29,066 nucleotides of DNA from Verrucomicrobiota bacterium. GTDB lineage: Bacteria > Verrucomicrobiota > Verrucomicrobiia > Opitutales > Opitutaceae. The DNA is taken from the NCBI GenBank assembly GCA_023457715.1, contig JAEWKR010000195.1, positions 1 to 29,066 of the forward strand, written 5' to 3'. The position numbers and the translations under genes were made by a program. The first letter of the stretch is position 1. Every line of letters starts with the position of its first letter. Shown in pieces: positions 1-7,240 of this stretch. The notes under the pieces were generated by a model. The model was not told the DNA's origin and searched no databases. It worked only from the letters and a program-made list of their open reading frames with translations.

Positions 1-112
1 GCCGCAAGGCTCGGGGCATGGCGGGGGGCGCCCGCGAGGCGACGGCGTGCTCCTCCTTGGACCAATCCAGTGCCTTGCGCTCGCGCCTGAACCCGTGACA
101 CCGTGCGACCCG

Positions 113-1096
113 ATGAAAACGCGTGTCTTTGGACGGACGGGCAAGGCGGTCAGCGAAGTCGGCCTCGGTACCTGGCAGCTCGGGGCCAACTGGGGCAACG
201 TCACCGACGAGACCGCGCTGGCCACGCTACGGGCGGCCTACGAGCGCGGCATCACCTTCTTTGACACGGCGGACGTGTACGGTGCGGGCCGCAGCGAGAC
301 GTTGATCGGCCGGTTTCTGAAGGAGACCCGCGCTTCCGTGTTTGTCGCGACCAAGCTGGGGCGGTTCAGCCCTCCCGGCTGGCCGGAGAACTTCACGCGC
401 GCCGGCATCCGCCAGCATACCGAGGCGTCGCTGCAACGGCTGGGCGTGGAGGCGCTGGATCTCACCCAGCTGCATTGCATCCCGTTCGACGTGCTGCAGC
501 GCGGCGAGGTGTTCGAGCATCTCCGGGAGCTGAAGCGGGAAGGCAAGATCCGCGATTTCGGCGTCAGCGTGGAGACCATGGAGGAGGCTGATTTTTGCGT
601 GCGCCAGCCGGGCGTCGCGGCGCTGCAGATCATCTTCAACCTGTTTCGGCAGAAGCCCATTCACACGCTGTTCGCGGCGGCCCGGCAGGCTGAGGTCGCG
701 CTCATTGTGCGGCTGCCGCTCGCGAGTGGGCTCCTCGCCGGCAAGTTCACCGCCAGCACCACGTTTACGCCGGACGATCACCGGCATTTCAACGCGGATG
801 GGCAGGCCTTCAATGTCGGGGAAACCTTCGCCGGATTGCCGTTCGCCAAAGGCGTCGCGCTCGCCGACGGTCTGAAACCGCTGGTTCCCGCCGGGATGTC
901 GCTGGCGGAGATGGCGCTGCGGTGGTGTCTCGATTTCGACGCCGTGAGCACCATCATCCCCGGCGCGAAAAATCCCGCGCAGGCCATCGGCAACGCGCGG
1001 GCGTCGGATCTGCCTGCGCTGTCGGCGGCGCTCCATCAGACGCTGGCGGACTATTACCAGCGCGACGTCGCGGCGCACATCCGCGGCGGGTATTGA
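113..1096 (+). CDS. Aldo/keto reductase family oxidoreductase
   Basis: NAD(P)H-dependent aldo/keto reductase with a predicted TIM-barrel fold, cytosolic, substrate unknown. The product is 327 aa, normal for the family. All four catalytic residues are visible: D51 and Y56 in a DTADVYG motif, K81 in ATKLG and H121 in TQLHC. The C-terminal part has the IIPGAKNPAQ segment typical of the cofactor-binding end. An upstream in-frame ATG at 47 would add 22 residues that do not look like family sequence, so I chose the ATG at 113, where MKTRVFGRTG matches the usual N-terminus. The gene stands alone, with a repeat element starting 13 nt after its stop. Family assignment is firm; physiological role is not. 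Confidence 0.93.
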   Translation: MKTRVFGRTGKAVSEVGLGTWQLGANWGNVTDETALATLRAAYERGITFFDTADVYGAGRSETLIGRFLKETRASVFVATKLGRFSPPGWPENFTRAGIRQHTEASLQRLGVEALDLTQLHCIPFDVLQRGEVFEHLRELKREGKIRDFGVSVETMEEADFCVRQPGVAALQIIFNLFRQKPIHTLFAAARQAEVALIVRLPLASGLLAGKFTASTTFTPDDHRHFNADGQAFNVGETFAGLPFAKGVALADGLKPLVPAGMSLAEMALRWCLDFDAVSTIIPGAKNPAQAIGNARASDLPALSAALHQTLADYYQRDVAAHIRGGY

Positions 1097-1109
1097 GCGG
1101 CTTCGCCGC

Positions 1110-1281
1110 GATTTCAGATTTCAAATGTCAGATTTCAGATCGCCCCAACGCATTCCGCGTAAACGCGGGACAACGTACTCAATCGCCTGGGCACGTTGTC
1201 GCGCCTTCAGGCGGAAGGATTGGGATTGGTCCGGCGATCTGAAATCTGAAATCTGAAATTTGAAATCTGAAATCTGAAATC
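1110..1281. repeat. Inverted word-repeat element (GATTTCA family) enclosing a REP-like pair
   Basis: Left arm 1110-1144 is built of iterated GATTTCAGATTTCA words; right arm 1233-1281 is the reverse complement, built of ATCTGAAATCTGAAA words. Both arms end in a matching GATCGCC/GGCGATC. The interior (1150-1220) holds two inverted copies of a REP-like palindrome described separately. The element fills the space between the converging aldo/keto reductase and RNA methyltransferase genes. A second copy of the same word family lies at 22291-22401. Confidence 0.85.
1150..1220. repeat. REP-like palindrome pair, locus 1
   Basis: Copy a (1150-1180) contains CATTCCGCGTAAACGCGGG followed by ACAACGTACTC. 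Copy b (1190-1220) is inverted and reads ACGTTGTCGCGCCTTCAGGC then GGAAGGATTG. Each copy is a small hairpin with a 4-nt loop. The same palindrome recurs at 21128-21188 and 28790-28872, also as inverted pairs. Confidence 0.8.
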
Positions 1282-1292
1282 CCGCGCAGCGG

Positions 1293-2027
1293 TCACTTCC
1301 GGCGCAGCTGCGCGCACACAATCCCGGCCGCCACCCCCGCGTTGAGCGATTCGGCGCCGCCGTAGCGTGGGATCGTCACGCGGCGGGTGATACGCGCCGC
1401 TACGGCCGGCGAGAGGCCCCGACCCTCGCTGCCGATGACGACGATCACGTTCGGTTGAGGCTCGAGGGTGCGCACGTCGTCGCCGTGGAGATCGCAGCCG
1501 AGAACCGGCGTCTCGCCCGCGTCCTGCAGTGCATCCGCCAGAGCGACCCGGTACGCGGCCACGCGCGCGAAGGAGCCCATGCTCGCGTTGATCACCTTCT
1601 GGTGGAAACGATCCGCGCAGTCGCGCGCGAGCAGCACGCGATCGAACCCGAACCAGTCCGCGATCCGCAGCAGGGTGCCGACATTGCCGGCGTCCTGCAC
1701 GCCATCGAGCGCCAGGGTCCGACCGCGCGCAAGCTGGCCCGGCGCGAGCGGGGCCTCGACGATCCGGCCGACGGCCAGCACGGAGGAGGGGGTGGGGAAG
1801 TGGCTGGCGCGCTCCATCTCCGCCGGGCTGATACGCTCCAGCGACGTTCCCGCCGGCAGCGGCGGAGCCGGCCAGGCCTCCGTCGCATAGATTTCCGCAA
1901 ACGCGACGCCAGCCGCGACGAGCTCGCTCACGACCTTCTCGCCCTCGACCACGAAAAGGCCCAGCTCCTCGCGGTGCTTCTTTTCGCGGAGCGAGCGCAG
2001 GCGTTGGAGCGCGGCCTTTGTGAGCAT
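1293..2027 (-). CDS. TrmH/SpoU-family RNA 2'-O-methyltransferase
   Basis: SAM-dependent methyltransferase of the SPOUT superfamily, probably acting on rRNA or tRNA ribose 2'-OH. The product is 244 aa. An N-terminal substrate-binding part (about 1-95) contains the LFVVEGEKVV segment. The trefoil-knot catalytic domain follows, with motif 1 (LDGVQDAGNVGTLLR, about 107-121), motif 2 (VIGSEGRGLS, about 197-206) and motif 3 (IPRYGGAESLNAGVAAGI, about 219-236). The ATG at 2027 gives a standard N-terminus. It is transcribed toward the aldo/keto reductase and diverges from the membrane protein at 2312. Family is certain; the modified nucleotide cannot be read from sequence. Confidence 0.94.
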   Translation of the reverse strand: MLTKAALQRLRSLREKKHREELGLFVVEGEKVVSELVAAGVAFAEIYATEAWPAPPLPAGTSLERISPAEMERASHFPTPSSVLAVGRIVEAPLAPGQLARGRTLALDGVQDAGNVGTLLRIADWFGFDRVLLARDCADRFHQKVINASMGSFARVAAYRVALADALQDAGETPVLGCDLHGDDVRTLEPQPNVIVVIGSEGRGLSPAVAARITRRVTIPRYGGAESLNAGVAAGIVCAQLRRK

Positions 2028-2093
2028 GGGCGACGTTCACAGATGCGACGGCGCCGGTGCAAGCGCCGGAGTGGCAACGGAGAACAGGAGGAT

Positions 2094-2191
2094 GGACGCA
2101 AGAAGACGCAAAAGTCGCAAAAAGGCGGGGAGTCCGGGTGTTCCGTGGGCAGTTTGGTTGGGGCTCGGCTGCCCTGCGTCTTTTTGCGGCC
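2094..2191. repeat. Inverted word-repeat element (GACGCAAAA family)
   Basis: The left arm, 2094-2127, consists of GACGCAAGAAGACGCAAAAG then TCGCAAAAAGGCG. The right arm, 2174-2191, is CTGCGTCTTTTTGCGGCC, its approximate reverse complement. It occupies most of the 284-nt gap between the divergent genes at 2027 (minus) and 2312 (plus). A related element is at 28731-28948. An open frame runs through it into the downstream gene, but the repeat composition argues against translation. Confidence 0.7.
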
Positions 2192-2311
2192 AGGTTCCGG
2201 CTTGGTTCCGCGCCGGCTGCGACGCTTGAATCCGGCAAGGGATTGGTATTCCGTTGCTCGGGCAAGCGGCCGCAACGGTCGCCCACGTCCGATGTCCAAC
2301 CCGCACCACCC

Positions 2312-3532
2312 GTGAAACGCACCCGACCTCTCTTCCTCGTCGCGCTCGCGCTGACGCTGATCTTCACCCCGGTGGCGTGGGCCGCCGCCAAAACGGCCAC
2401 GAAGGGCAGTGAGCGTTATCCCGGCGCGCCGATGGCCCACGCGCTCTCGACCGTGACGGGCATTGCCATTTCGCCGTTGCTCGGCACCGGCGCGTACGGC
2501 GCCTACCAGTGGTTCTCCACCGAGGAGAGTCAGCGCGGCGGGCTGCCTTGGTACGCCCAGCCGAAGTTCTGGATTCCCGCCCTGCTGATTGTCGGCGTGT
2601 GTGCGACGAAGGACAGTCTGGGCGCGGCCCTCCCACCGGTTTTCAAGAAACCGCTCGATATCATCGAGGTCGCCGAGAACAAGTTCAGCGGGCTGATCGC
2701 CGCGGGGGCGGTGGTGCCTTTTGCGATGGATGCCTTTACCAAGATTCTTGTCGACTCCGCGCGGACCGAAGCGGTGACCAACGGTGGGCTGGCGATGATC
2801 CCGTCGCTCGCGTGGAGCTGGGCACCGGTGCTCAACGTGCTGACGATCCCCCTTGGCGTGGCGATCTTCCTCGTCGTGTGGATGGGCTCGCATGCCATCA
2901 ATGTGCTGATCCTGCTCAGTCCGTGGGGCGCGATCGACAGCGCACTGAAAGCCGGTCGCACCGCCCTGCTGGGGCTGATCACGATTACGGCCACCCTGAA
3001 CCCCTGGCTCGCCGCGGGTCTGTCTTTGCTGGTTCTGCTGTTCGCCTACCTCATCGCCGGCTGGTCGTTCCGGTTGACGATCTTCGGGGCGATCATGTCG
3101 TGGGAGTTCTTCACCGGTCGCCGCCGCCGGTTTACGCCGGCGACGAATCAGAACCGGCTGTTCACCGGGGCCGGCTTCGCGGGGGTGCCCGTGCGCACCT
3201 ATGGCGCCCTGAACCGGCGGGACGACGGATCGCTCGAGTTTACCTTCCGGCCCTGGCTGGTGATGCAGCCGCGCACCGTGTCCGTGCCGGCTGCCGCGCC
3301 GGACATCGTCGTCGGCACGGGCTTGTTTTTCTCGGTCGTGATCCGCAAGACGGGCAGCACGCTGTTCCTGCTGCCGCCTCGTTATCGCGGCCATGAACAA
3401 GCGCTGGCCGACGCGTACGCGCTGGGGGGCGTGCAGCCGGCGGGTCTGCTGAAGGCCTGGAGCTCGCTGAAGGAAATGATCGGCGGAAAAGCCGCCCCGA
3501 AGGAGCTGCCCGCTGCGGCGACCGTCGCATGA
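2312..3532 (+). CDS. Unrecognised polytopic membrane protein with signal peptide
   Basis: I do not recognise the family. With the GTG at 2312 the product is 406 aa and begins with a clear signal sequence (basic KRTR, hydrophobic 7-20, AWA-type cleavage site near residue 24). The open frame extends upstream to 2057, but that part crosses a repeat element and lacks protein-like composition, which is why I chose the GTG. Hydrophobic stretches at about 45-66, 87-98, 127-142, 170-205 and 218-253 suggest five to seven membrane segments. After them come an RRRRF basic patch and a soluble, polar C-terminal part of about 130 aa. The inner membrane is the likely location. No catalytic motif is evident. 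Confidence 0.75.
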   Translation: MKRTRPLFLVALALTLIFTPVAWAAAKTATKGSERYPGAPMAHALSTVTGIAISPLLGTGAYGAYQWFSTEESQRGGLPWYAQPKFWIPALLIVGVCATKDSLGAALPPVFKKPLDIIEVAENKFSGLIAAGAVVPFAMDAFTKILVDSARTEAVTNGGLAMIPSLAWSWAPVLNVLTIPLGVAIFLVVWMGSHAINVLILLSPWGAIDSALKAGRTALLGLITITATLNPWLAAGLSLLVLLFAYLIAGWSFRLTIFGAIMSWEFFTGRRRRFTPATNQNRLFTGAGFAGVPVRTYGALNRRDDGSLEFTFRPWLVMQPRTVSVPAAAPDIVVGTGLFFSVVIRKTGSTLFLLPPRYRGHEQALADAYALGGVQPAGLLKAWSSLKEMIGGKAAPKELPAAATVA

Positions 3533-3551
3533 AGCGACGGGACCTGAAAGT

Positions 3552-3585
3552 TGAGATTTGAGATCATCTTGAATCTCAAATCTCA
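3552..3585. repeat. 13-bp inverted repeat between convergent genes
   Basis: TGAGATTTGAGAT (3552-3564) and ATCTCAAATCTCA (3573-3585) are perfect reverse complements separated by 8 nt. The hairpin lies between the stop of the membrane protein (plus) and the stop of the histidine kinase (minus). It could act as a bidirectional terminator, though no T-run follows. The words resemble the GATTTCA-type repeats elsewhere in the window. Confidence 0.75.
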
Positions 3586-3608
3586 GAGCTGAATCCGCGG
3601 CCGGCGGC

Positions 3609-4700
3609 TCAGACTTCAGCCAGCGGCAGGGTGAATGAGAACATGGCCCCGCCGCCGCGCGGGTTGCTGGCCCAGATCCGGCCGCGGTGATCCTCCACGA
3701 TCCTCTTGCAGATGGAAAGGCCGAGACCGGTGCCATTCGTCTTGCCGAACGTGGCGAAGGGCTGAAACAGGGCGCCGACGATCTCCGGCGCGATGCCCGG
3801 GCCGGTGTCCTGGATGTCGATCTGGACCTCCGCCGGATGCTCGGTGCAGGTCACGTAAATCTTGCCTCCCTCGGCCATGGCTTCGACCGCGTTGGTGGTG
3901 AGATTATAGATGAGCCGGGACAGGCGGGCGCTGTCGACGCGGACCTTGACCCGCGGCGTCGTGCAGGCGACGAGCCGCACGCGGCGATCGGCCAGTTCGT
4001 GGCGCAATTCGTCGATCAGCGGATCGAGAAAGTCCGGCAGCTTCATCGGGCGCAGCGTGGTCTTCTGGCCGGTGGGCCGGCTGAACTCGATGAGCTCCTG
4101 CAGCATGTTGGACATCCGATCGACCTGCCGCGCGATTTTTTGCTGGGCCTGGGCGCGCATCCGCGCGGGCGTATCGTCGCTGCAGGCCAGTTCCGAGGCC
4201 AACCCGATGATGGTGAGGGGATTCTTGAAGTCGTGGACGATGGTCCCGGCGAAACGGCCGATCAGGGCGAGGCGTTCGGCCTGCAGGATTTCGTCAACAT
4301 ACTTCCGGTTCAGGGCGCGGATGCGGAGGCTGAACTCGCGCATCAATTTGAGCGCGATCGCCGGTTCCTGCTCCAGCAGGGCCAGCAGCTCCTCGCGGCT
4401 GAGAAACCGCGCCTGGGTATGGAGGGCGGCCCGGGCGGTGGCCGACCGGGGGGCCTGGTCGAGTACGGCCATCTCGCCAAAAAAGTCGCCCGCTTCGATG
4501 GTCGCGAGAACCCGCGGCGAACCATTGACCAAGGGGGCGAGGATTTCGACGCGGCCGACCTCAATGACGTAAAACCCATCCCCGGGGTCTCCCGCCGAAA
4601 AAACGATCTCCCCGGCCGCGAAAGTCCGCCGCTCCCCCGCGGTTTGGAGGGAGGGGACTTCGCGCAGTGCTCCGGAGAAACTGTCGCGGCGACGCGTCAT
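3609..4700 (-). CDS. Cyclic-nucleotide-binding-domain sensor histidine kinase
   Basis: Soluble histidine kinase, 363 aa from the ATG at 4700; a further upstream in-frame start at 4802 adds 34 non-conserved residues. Residues about 20-120 form a CRP-like cyclic-nucleotide-binding domain with the phosphate-cassette sequence GDFFGEMAVLDQAPRSATAR (E76, R85, S86 are the usual ligand contacts). A short helix linker (about 120-142) leads to a HisKA region with H156 in VHDFKNPL. The ATPase domain follows, with N270 (YNLTTNAVEA), DTGPGIA at 298-304 and GTGLGL at 323-328. There are no membrane segments and no DNA-binding domain. No response regulator is adjacent, so the partner is unknown. Binding of cAMP is plausible because an adenylate cyclase lies at 14621, but that is inference. 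Confidence 0.92.
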   Translation of the reverse strand: MTRRRDSFSGALREVPSLQTAGERRTFAAGEIVFSAGDPGDGFYVIEVGRVEILAPLVNGSPRVLATIEAGDFFGEMAVLDQAPRSATARAALHTQARFLSREELLALLEQEPAIALKLMREFSLRIRALNRKYVDEILQAERLALIGRFAGTIVHDFKNPLTIIGLASELACSDDTPARMRAQAQQKIARQVDRMSNMLQELIEFSRPTGQKTTLRPMKLPDFLDPLIDELRHELADRRVRLVACTTPRVKVRVDSARLSRLIYNLTTNAVEAMAEGGKIYVTCTEHPAEVQIDIQDTGPGIAPEIVGALFQPFATFGKTNGTGLGLSICKRIVEDHRGRIWASNPRGGGAMFSFTLPLAEV

Positions 4701-4893
4701 GGCGGAGGGCACGCTACGTGCCTTGCGGCGACAGTAAAGAGTGCCGGTACGTTCCTGACGGGAAATAGGATGCACCGGGGCGGCGACACGGCCCTGGGGC
4801 ATTTTGTTTCGTGCGGGGCATTTTGCACGACCTCCACGCTGCGGACCCCTGCGCGTCGCGCCCCGGTTCGAGCAGACTTTGCCCGCGGAATGA

Positions 4894-4922
4894 TTGGATC
4901 GGCTCGCCTGGGGCGTGCTAAG
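4894..4922 (+). promoter_or_regulatory. Putative sigma-70-type promoter upstream of VOC gene
   Basis: TTGGAT (4894-4899), a 17-nt spacer, then GCTAAG (4917-4922), ending 17 nt before the ATG at 4940. It resembles the site before the cupin gene (TTGGAC, 16 nt, GCTAAC). Assigned by eye only. Confidence 0.4.
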
Positions 4923-4939
4923 GTTGCCCTCGCCCCCCT

Positions 4940-5374
4940 ATGATCATCAAACAGCTTTCACACCTCTGCTTCTACACGAACCAGCTGCCGACGATGGTGG
5001 CGTTCTACCGCGATGTGCTCGGCTTCCCCGTCCAGTTCACGATGAAGAACGATGATGGTTTCGAGTTCGGCTACTACTTCGCCACCGGACACTCCACGTT
5101 CATCGAGATCTTCGACCAGAACGGCGCGGTGAAGCAGTGGGGTGGGGATCTCGCGCCGCGAAAGCCCAACCTCAACGTCCGCTACGGTCATTTCTGCCTG
5201 GAGGTGCTGGGCCTGGAGGAGGCCGTCGACGAGCTGCAGCGCAAGGGCATCGACGTCATCCCGGTCAAGGTCGGCATGGATCATTCCCGGCAGGCGTGGC
5301 TCAAGGATCCTGATGGAAATGACATCGAGCTGATGGAGTACACGCCGCGCAGCCTGCAACTCAGGAAAGGCTGA
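4940..5374 (+). CDS. VOC (glyoxalase/bleomycin-resistance/dioxygenase) family protein
   Basis: A 144-aa protein, the usual size for a single VOC unit of two beta-alpha-beta-beta-beta modules. The first module begins at LSHLCFYT (H8) and the second at RYGHFCLEV (H84). E56 in FIEIFD and E130 in GNDIELMEY complete the four positions that bind metal in glyoxalase I-like members, so it probably holds a divalent metal. The WLKDPDGNDIELMEY ending is characteristic. Substrate cannot be told; lactoylglutathione lyase-like or dioxygenase-like activity are both possible. It is divergent from the histidine kinase and convergent with signal peptidase, and looks monocistronic. Confidence 0.9.
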   Translation: MIIKQLSHLCFYTNQLPTMVAFYRDVLGFPVQFTMKNDDGFEFGYYFATGHSTFIEIFDQNGAVKQWGGDLAPRKPNLNVRYGHFCLEVLGLEEAVDELQRKGIDVIPVKVGMDHSRQAWLKDPDGNDIELMEYTPRSLQLRKG

Positions 5375-5467
5375 AAGGGACCTAAGGGACCTAAGGGACC
5401 TAAAGGACCAAAAGGATTCAAGCCGTCGAATGAGGGCTTTTGCCCCTTACGTCCCTTAGGTCCCTTC
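5375..5467. repeat. Inverted word-repeat element (AAGGGACCT family)
   Basis: Immediately after the VOC stop codon, the 9-bp word AAGGGACCT is repeated three times in tandem, with a degenerate fourth copy (5375-5414). The right arm 5445-5467 carries the reverse complement, including CCCTTAGGTCCCTT. The loop between them is about 30 nt. The element ends 10 nt from the signal peptidase stop, so it sits between two convergent genes and may end transcription from both sides. Confidence 0.85.
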
Positions 5468-5476
5468 CAGCCCTGG

Positions 5477-5998
5477 TCACTCGAGCTTGGAGCCGAACCT
5501 CTCGAACCGCGGGCGCAACCATCGCTCGGGGTCGGCTGACACCACCACCCGCGGTACGCGTCCGATGATCTGGTCTCGCGGCATGAAGCCGAAGACGCGC
5601 GAATCCAGGCTGTTGTTCCGGTTGTCGCCCATGACGAAGTACTGGCCTTCCGGCACCTCCAGCGGGCCGCGGGGCGTGTCGAGCGTGTCGCCCGGTACGG
5701 CGACCACCCGTTTCACGAGCCGAGTTCCCTCCACCGGTTTGAAGCACACCACGATGTCACCGCGCGCCGGGTCGGACCAGCGGGCCAGCCGCTGGAACGT
5801 GAACGGGACACGGAGATCGTAAGCCAGCTTGTTAACCCAAACCACGTCGCCGGGCACAATCGTGGGCTCCATGGAGCCGGAGGGGACGAAGTTGATATCG
5901 GCGAAGGCGGACTTGGCGGCGGCGATGAAAAGCAGCGGGAGAGCGAGTGGACGGATCCACTCCTTCCACAGGTAATTGGGAATCGTGCTAACGTTCAT
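5477..5998 (-). CDS. lepB: Signal peptidase I
   Basis: Type I signal peptidase that removes signal peptides from exported proteins at the outer face of the inner membrane. From the ATG at 5998 it is 173 aa, a compact form with one N-terminal membrane anchor (about 16-33). The nucleophile is S42 in PSGSMEPT and the general base is K96 in TRLVKRVVAVPGD; the box GDNRNNSLDSR (124-134) is also present. In-frame ATGs at 6010 and 6112 would lengthen it. A possible -10 element GCTAAC at 6022-6017 lies upstream of 5998, which favours the shorter start. It diverges from deoC. Family assignment is certain; the exact start is not. Confidence 0.93.
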   Translation of the reverse strand: MNVSTIPNYLWKEWIRPLALPLLFIAAAKSAFADINFVPSGSMEPTIVPGDVVWVNKLAYDLRVPFTFQRLARWSDPARGDIVVCFKPVEGTRLVKRVVAVPGDTLDTPRGPLEVPEGQYFVMGDNRNNSLDSRVFGFMPRDQIIGRVPRVVVSADPERWLRPRFERFGSKLE

Positions 5999-6016
5999 GG
6001 ACGGGAGCATCGCGTC

Positions 6017-6045
6017 GTTAGCCGCCCACCGCGAAAGGCTTTGCA
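6017..6045 (-). promoter_or_regulatory. Putative promoter for signal peptidase gene
   Basis: On the minus strand, TGCAAA (6045-6040), a 17-nt spacer and GCTAAC (6022-6017), 18 nt before the ATG at 5998. The -35 is poor, but the -10 has the same sequence as the one upstream of the cupin gene. Confidence 0.3.
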
Positions 6046-6134
6046 CCAGCGGTCGTTCCGGGGTGGCGAGCGGTGGAACGAATCGATTCGCCTCGGACAG
6101 AGTCCAAGTCACCCCTCGCCGCCCCGTTTTCGGT

Positions 6135-6162
6135 TTGTTTTATGACAGAGCGTCACGATAGT
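6135..6162 (+). promoter_or_regulatory. Putative promoter immediately upstream of deoC
   Basis: TTGTTT (6135-6140), a 16-nt spacer and GATAGT (6157-6162) lie only 7 nt before the deoC ATG. The CACGATAGTC core resembles CACGATATTC before the phosphorylase gene at 22463. If used, the mRNA would be leaderless or nearly so; no Shine-Dalgarno sequence is visible. Confidence 0.4.
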
Positions 6163-6169
6163 CGCGCGC

Positions 6170-7108
6170 ATGCTTTCACAACCGCCGCAGGCCGCCTTTC
6201 GTCGACTTTTCGATGAGGTTGGGCCTGTGGATTATATCGGGATCGAAGAGCGCGTCGCGAAATACGGCACCCGTTCGATCAAGAAAAAGGCGAAGGTGTG
6301 GGGACTGAAGACCGCCGTTTCGATGGTGGACCTGACCACGCTCGAGGGCAAGGACACCCCCGGCAAGGTGGCGTCACTCTGCCGCAAGGCGATCCAGCCC
6401 CACGAGGATCGCGACATTCCCAGCGTCGCCGCCGTGTGTGTTTACCCGTCGATGGTCCGGCACGCGAAGAAGCACGTCGCCGATACCGCGATCAAGGTCG
6501 CCTCCGTCGCAACCGCGTTTCCGAGCGGCCAGGCTCCGCTCAAGACCCGCCTGGCCGAAGTGCGGGCCGCGGTGGAGGAGGGCGCCGACGAGATCGACAT
6601 GGTCATCAATCGTGGGGCCTTTCTGGCCGGCGACTTTCAGCTCGTGCAGGACGAGATTGTTGCCGTGCGCGAGGCCTGCGGCGCGTCGGCGCTCAAGGTG
6701 ATCCTCGAGGTGAGCGAACTTGAAACCTACGACAACATCCGCGCCGCGTCCTTCATCGCCATGCGGGTGCTGCGCCCCGGTGACTTCATCAAGACAAGCA
6801 CCGGGAAGACGTCCCTGAACGCCACGCTCGGCAACAACCAGGTGATGCTGGAGGCCATTCGTGACTTCTATCTGGATACCGGGATCCCCATCAGCATGAA
6901 GCCGGCGGGCGGGATCCGCACCGCCAAGCAGGCGCTGCACTTCCTGGTCGCGGTGAAGGAGACGCTGGGCGACGCCTGGCTGAACAACCAGCGCTACCGC
7001 TTCGGCGCCAGTTCGCTCCTCAACGATCTGCTCCGTCAGCTGGAGAAGGAAAAGTGCGGCGCCTACCAGGCCCCGTACTCCTTCAGCGACGCCGCCGAGT
7101 CGTACTGA
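6170..7108 (+). CDS. deoC: Deoxyribose-phosphate aldolase, long form
   Basis: Cytosolic class I aldolase that splits 2-deoxyribose 5-phosphate into glyceraldehyde 3-phosphate and acetaldehyde. The Schiff-base lysine is K208 in DFIKTSTGKT, the proton-relay lysine K244 is in SMKPAGGIRT, and the acidic partner D143 is in EIDMVI. At 312 aa it is longer than the roughly 220-260 aa of typical bacterial DeoC. It carries an N-terminal extension of about 45 aa (with a KKKAKVWGLK basic patch) and is closer in length to animal DERA. The aldehyde dehydrogenase downstream would oxidise the acetaldehyde, and the nucleoside phosphorylase at 22463 would supply deoxyribose phosphate. Confidence 0.96.
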   Translation: MLSQPPQAAFRRLFDEVGPVDYIGIEERVAKYGTRSIKKKAKVWGLKTAVSMVDLTTLEGKDTPGKVASLCRKAIQPHEDRDIPSVAAVCVYPSMVRHAKKHVADTAIKVASVATAFPSGQAPLKTRLAEVRAAVEEGADEIDMVINRGAFLAGDFQLVQDEIVAVREACGASALKVILEVSELETYDNIRAASFIAMRVLRPGDFIKTSTGKTSLNATLGNNQVMLEAIRDFYLDTGIPISMKPAGGIRTAKQALHFLVAVKETLGDAWLNNQRYRFGASSLLNDLLRQLEKEKCGAYQAPYSFSDAAESY

Positions 7109-7120
7109 ACAATCTGTTTT

Positions 7121-7224
7121 GAACCACGAATGGACACGAAGGCACACGAATGACGAATCCCGGAGGGCGGAGAAGTAATCCCGCCGCTTCTGCCTTCGTG
7201 TCCATTCGTGTCCATTCGTGGTTA
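7121..7224. mobile_element. MITE-like inverted repeat element (CACGAATGGA family)
   Basis: Left arm 7121-7157 (AACCACGAATGGACACGAAG, then more of the same words) and right arm 7193-7224 (TTCGTGTCCATTCGTG words ending GTGGTTAA) are imperfect reverse complements of about 30 bp. The 36-nt interior is GC-rich and non-coding. The outer ends, AACCAC and GTGGTT, and the GGACAC words match those of the GxxExxY-carrying element at 8765-9191, so this looks like an empty relative of it. It lies between deoC and the aldehyde dehydrogenase. Mobility is inferred from structure only. Confidence 0.6.
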
Positions 7225-7240
7225 ACCTCTTCTCTCGCTC

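Noticed and set aside
2057..2311. N-terminal extension of the membrane protein gene to an ATG at 2057
   Set aside because: The stretch is a word-repeat element, and the GTG at 2312 is directly followed by a good signal peptide.
1928..3736. 602-codon minus-strand open frame
   Set aside because: It overlaps three supported genes and two repeat elements, and shows no domain sequence.
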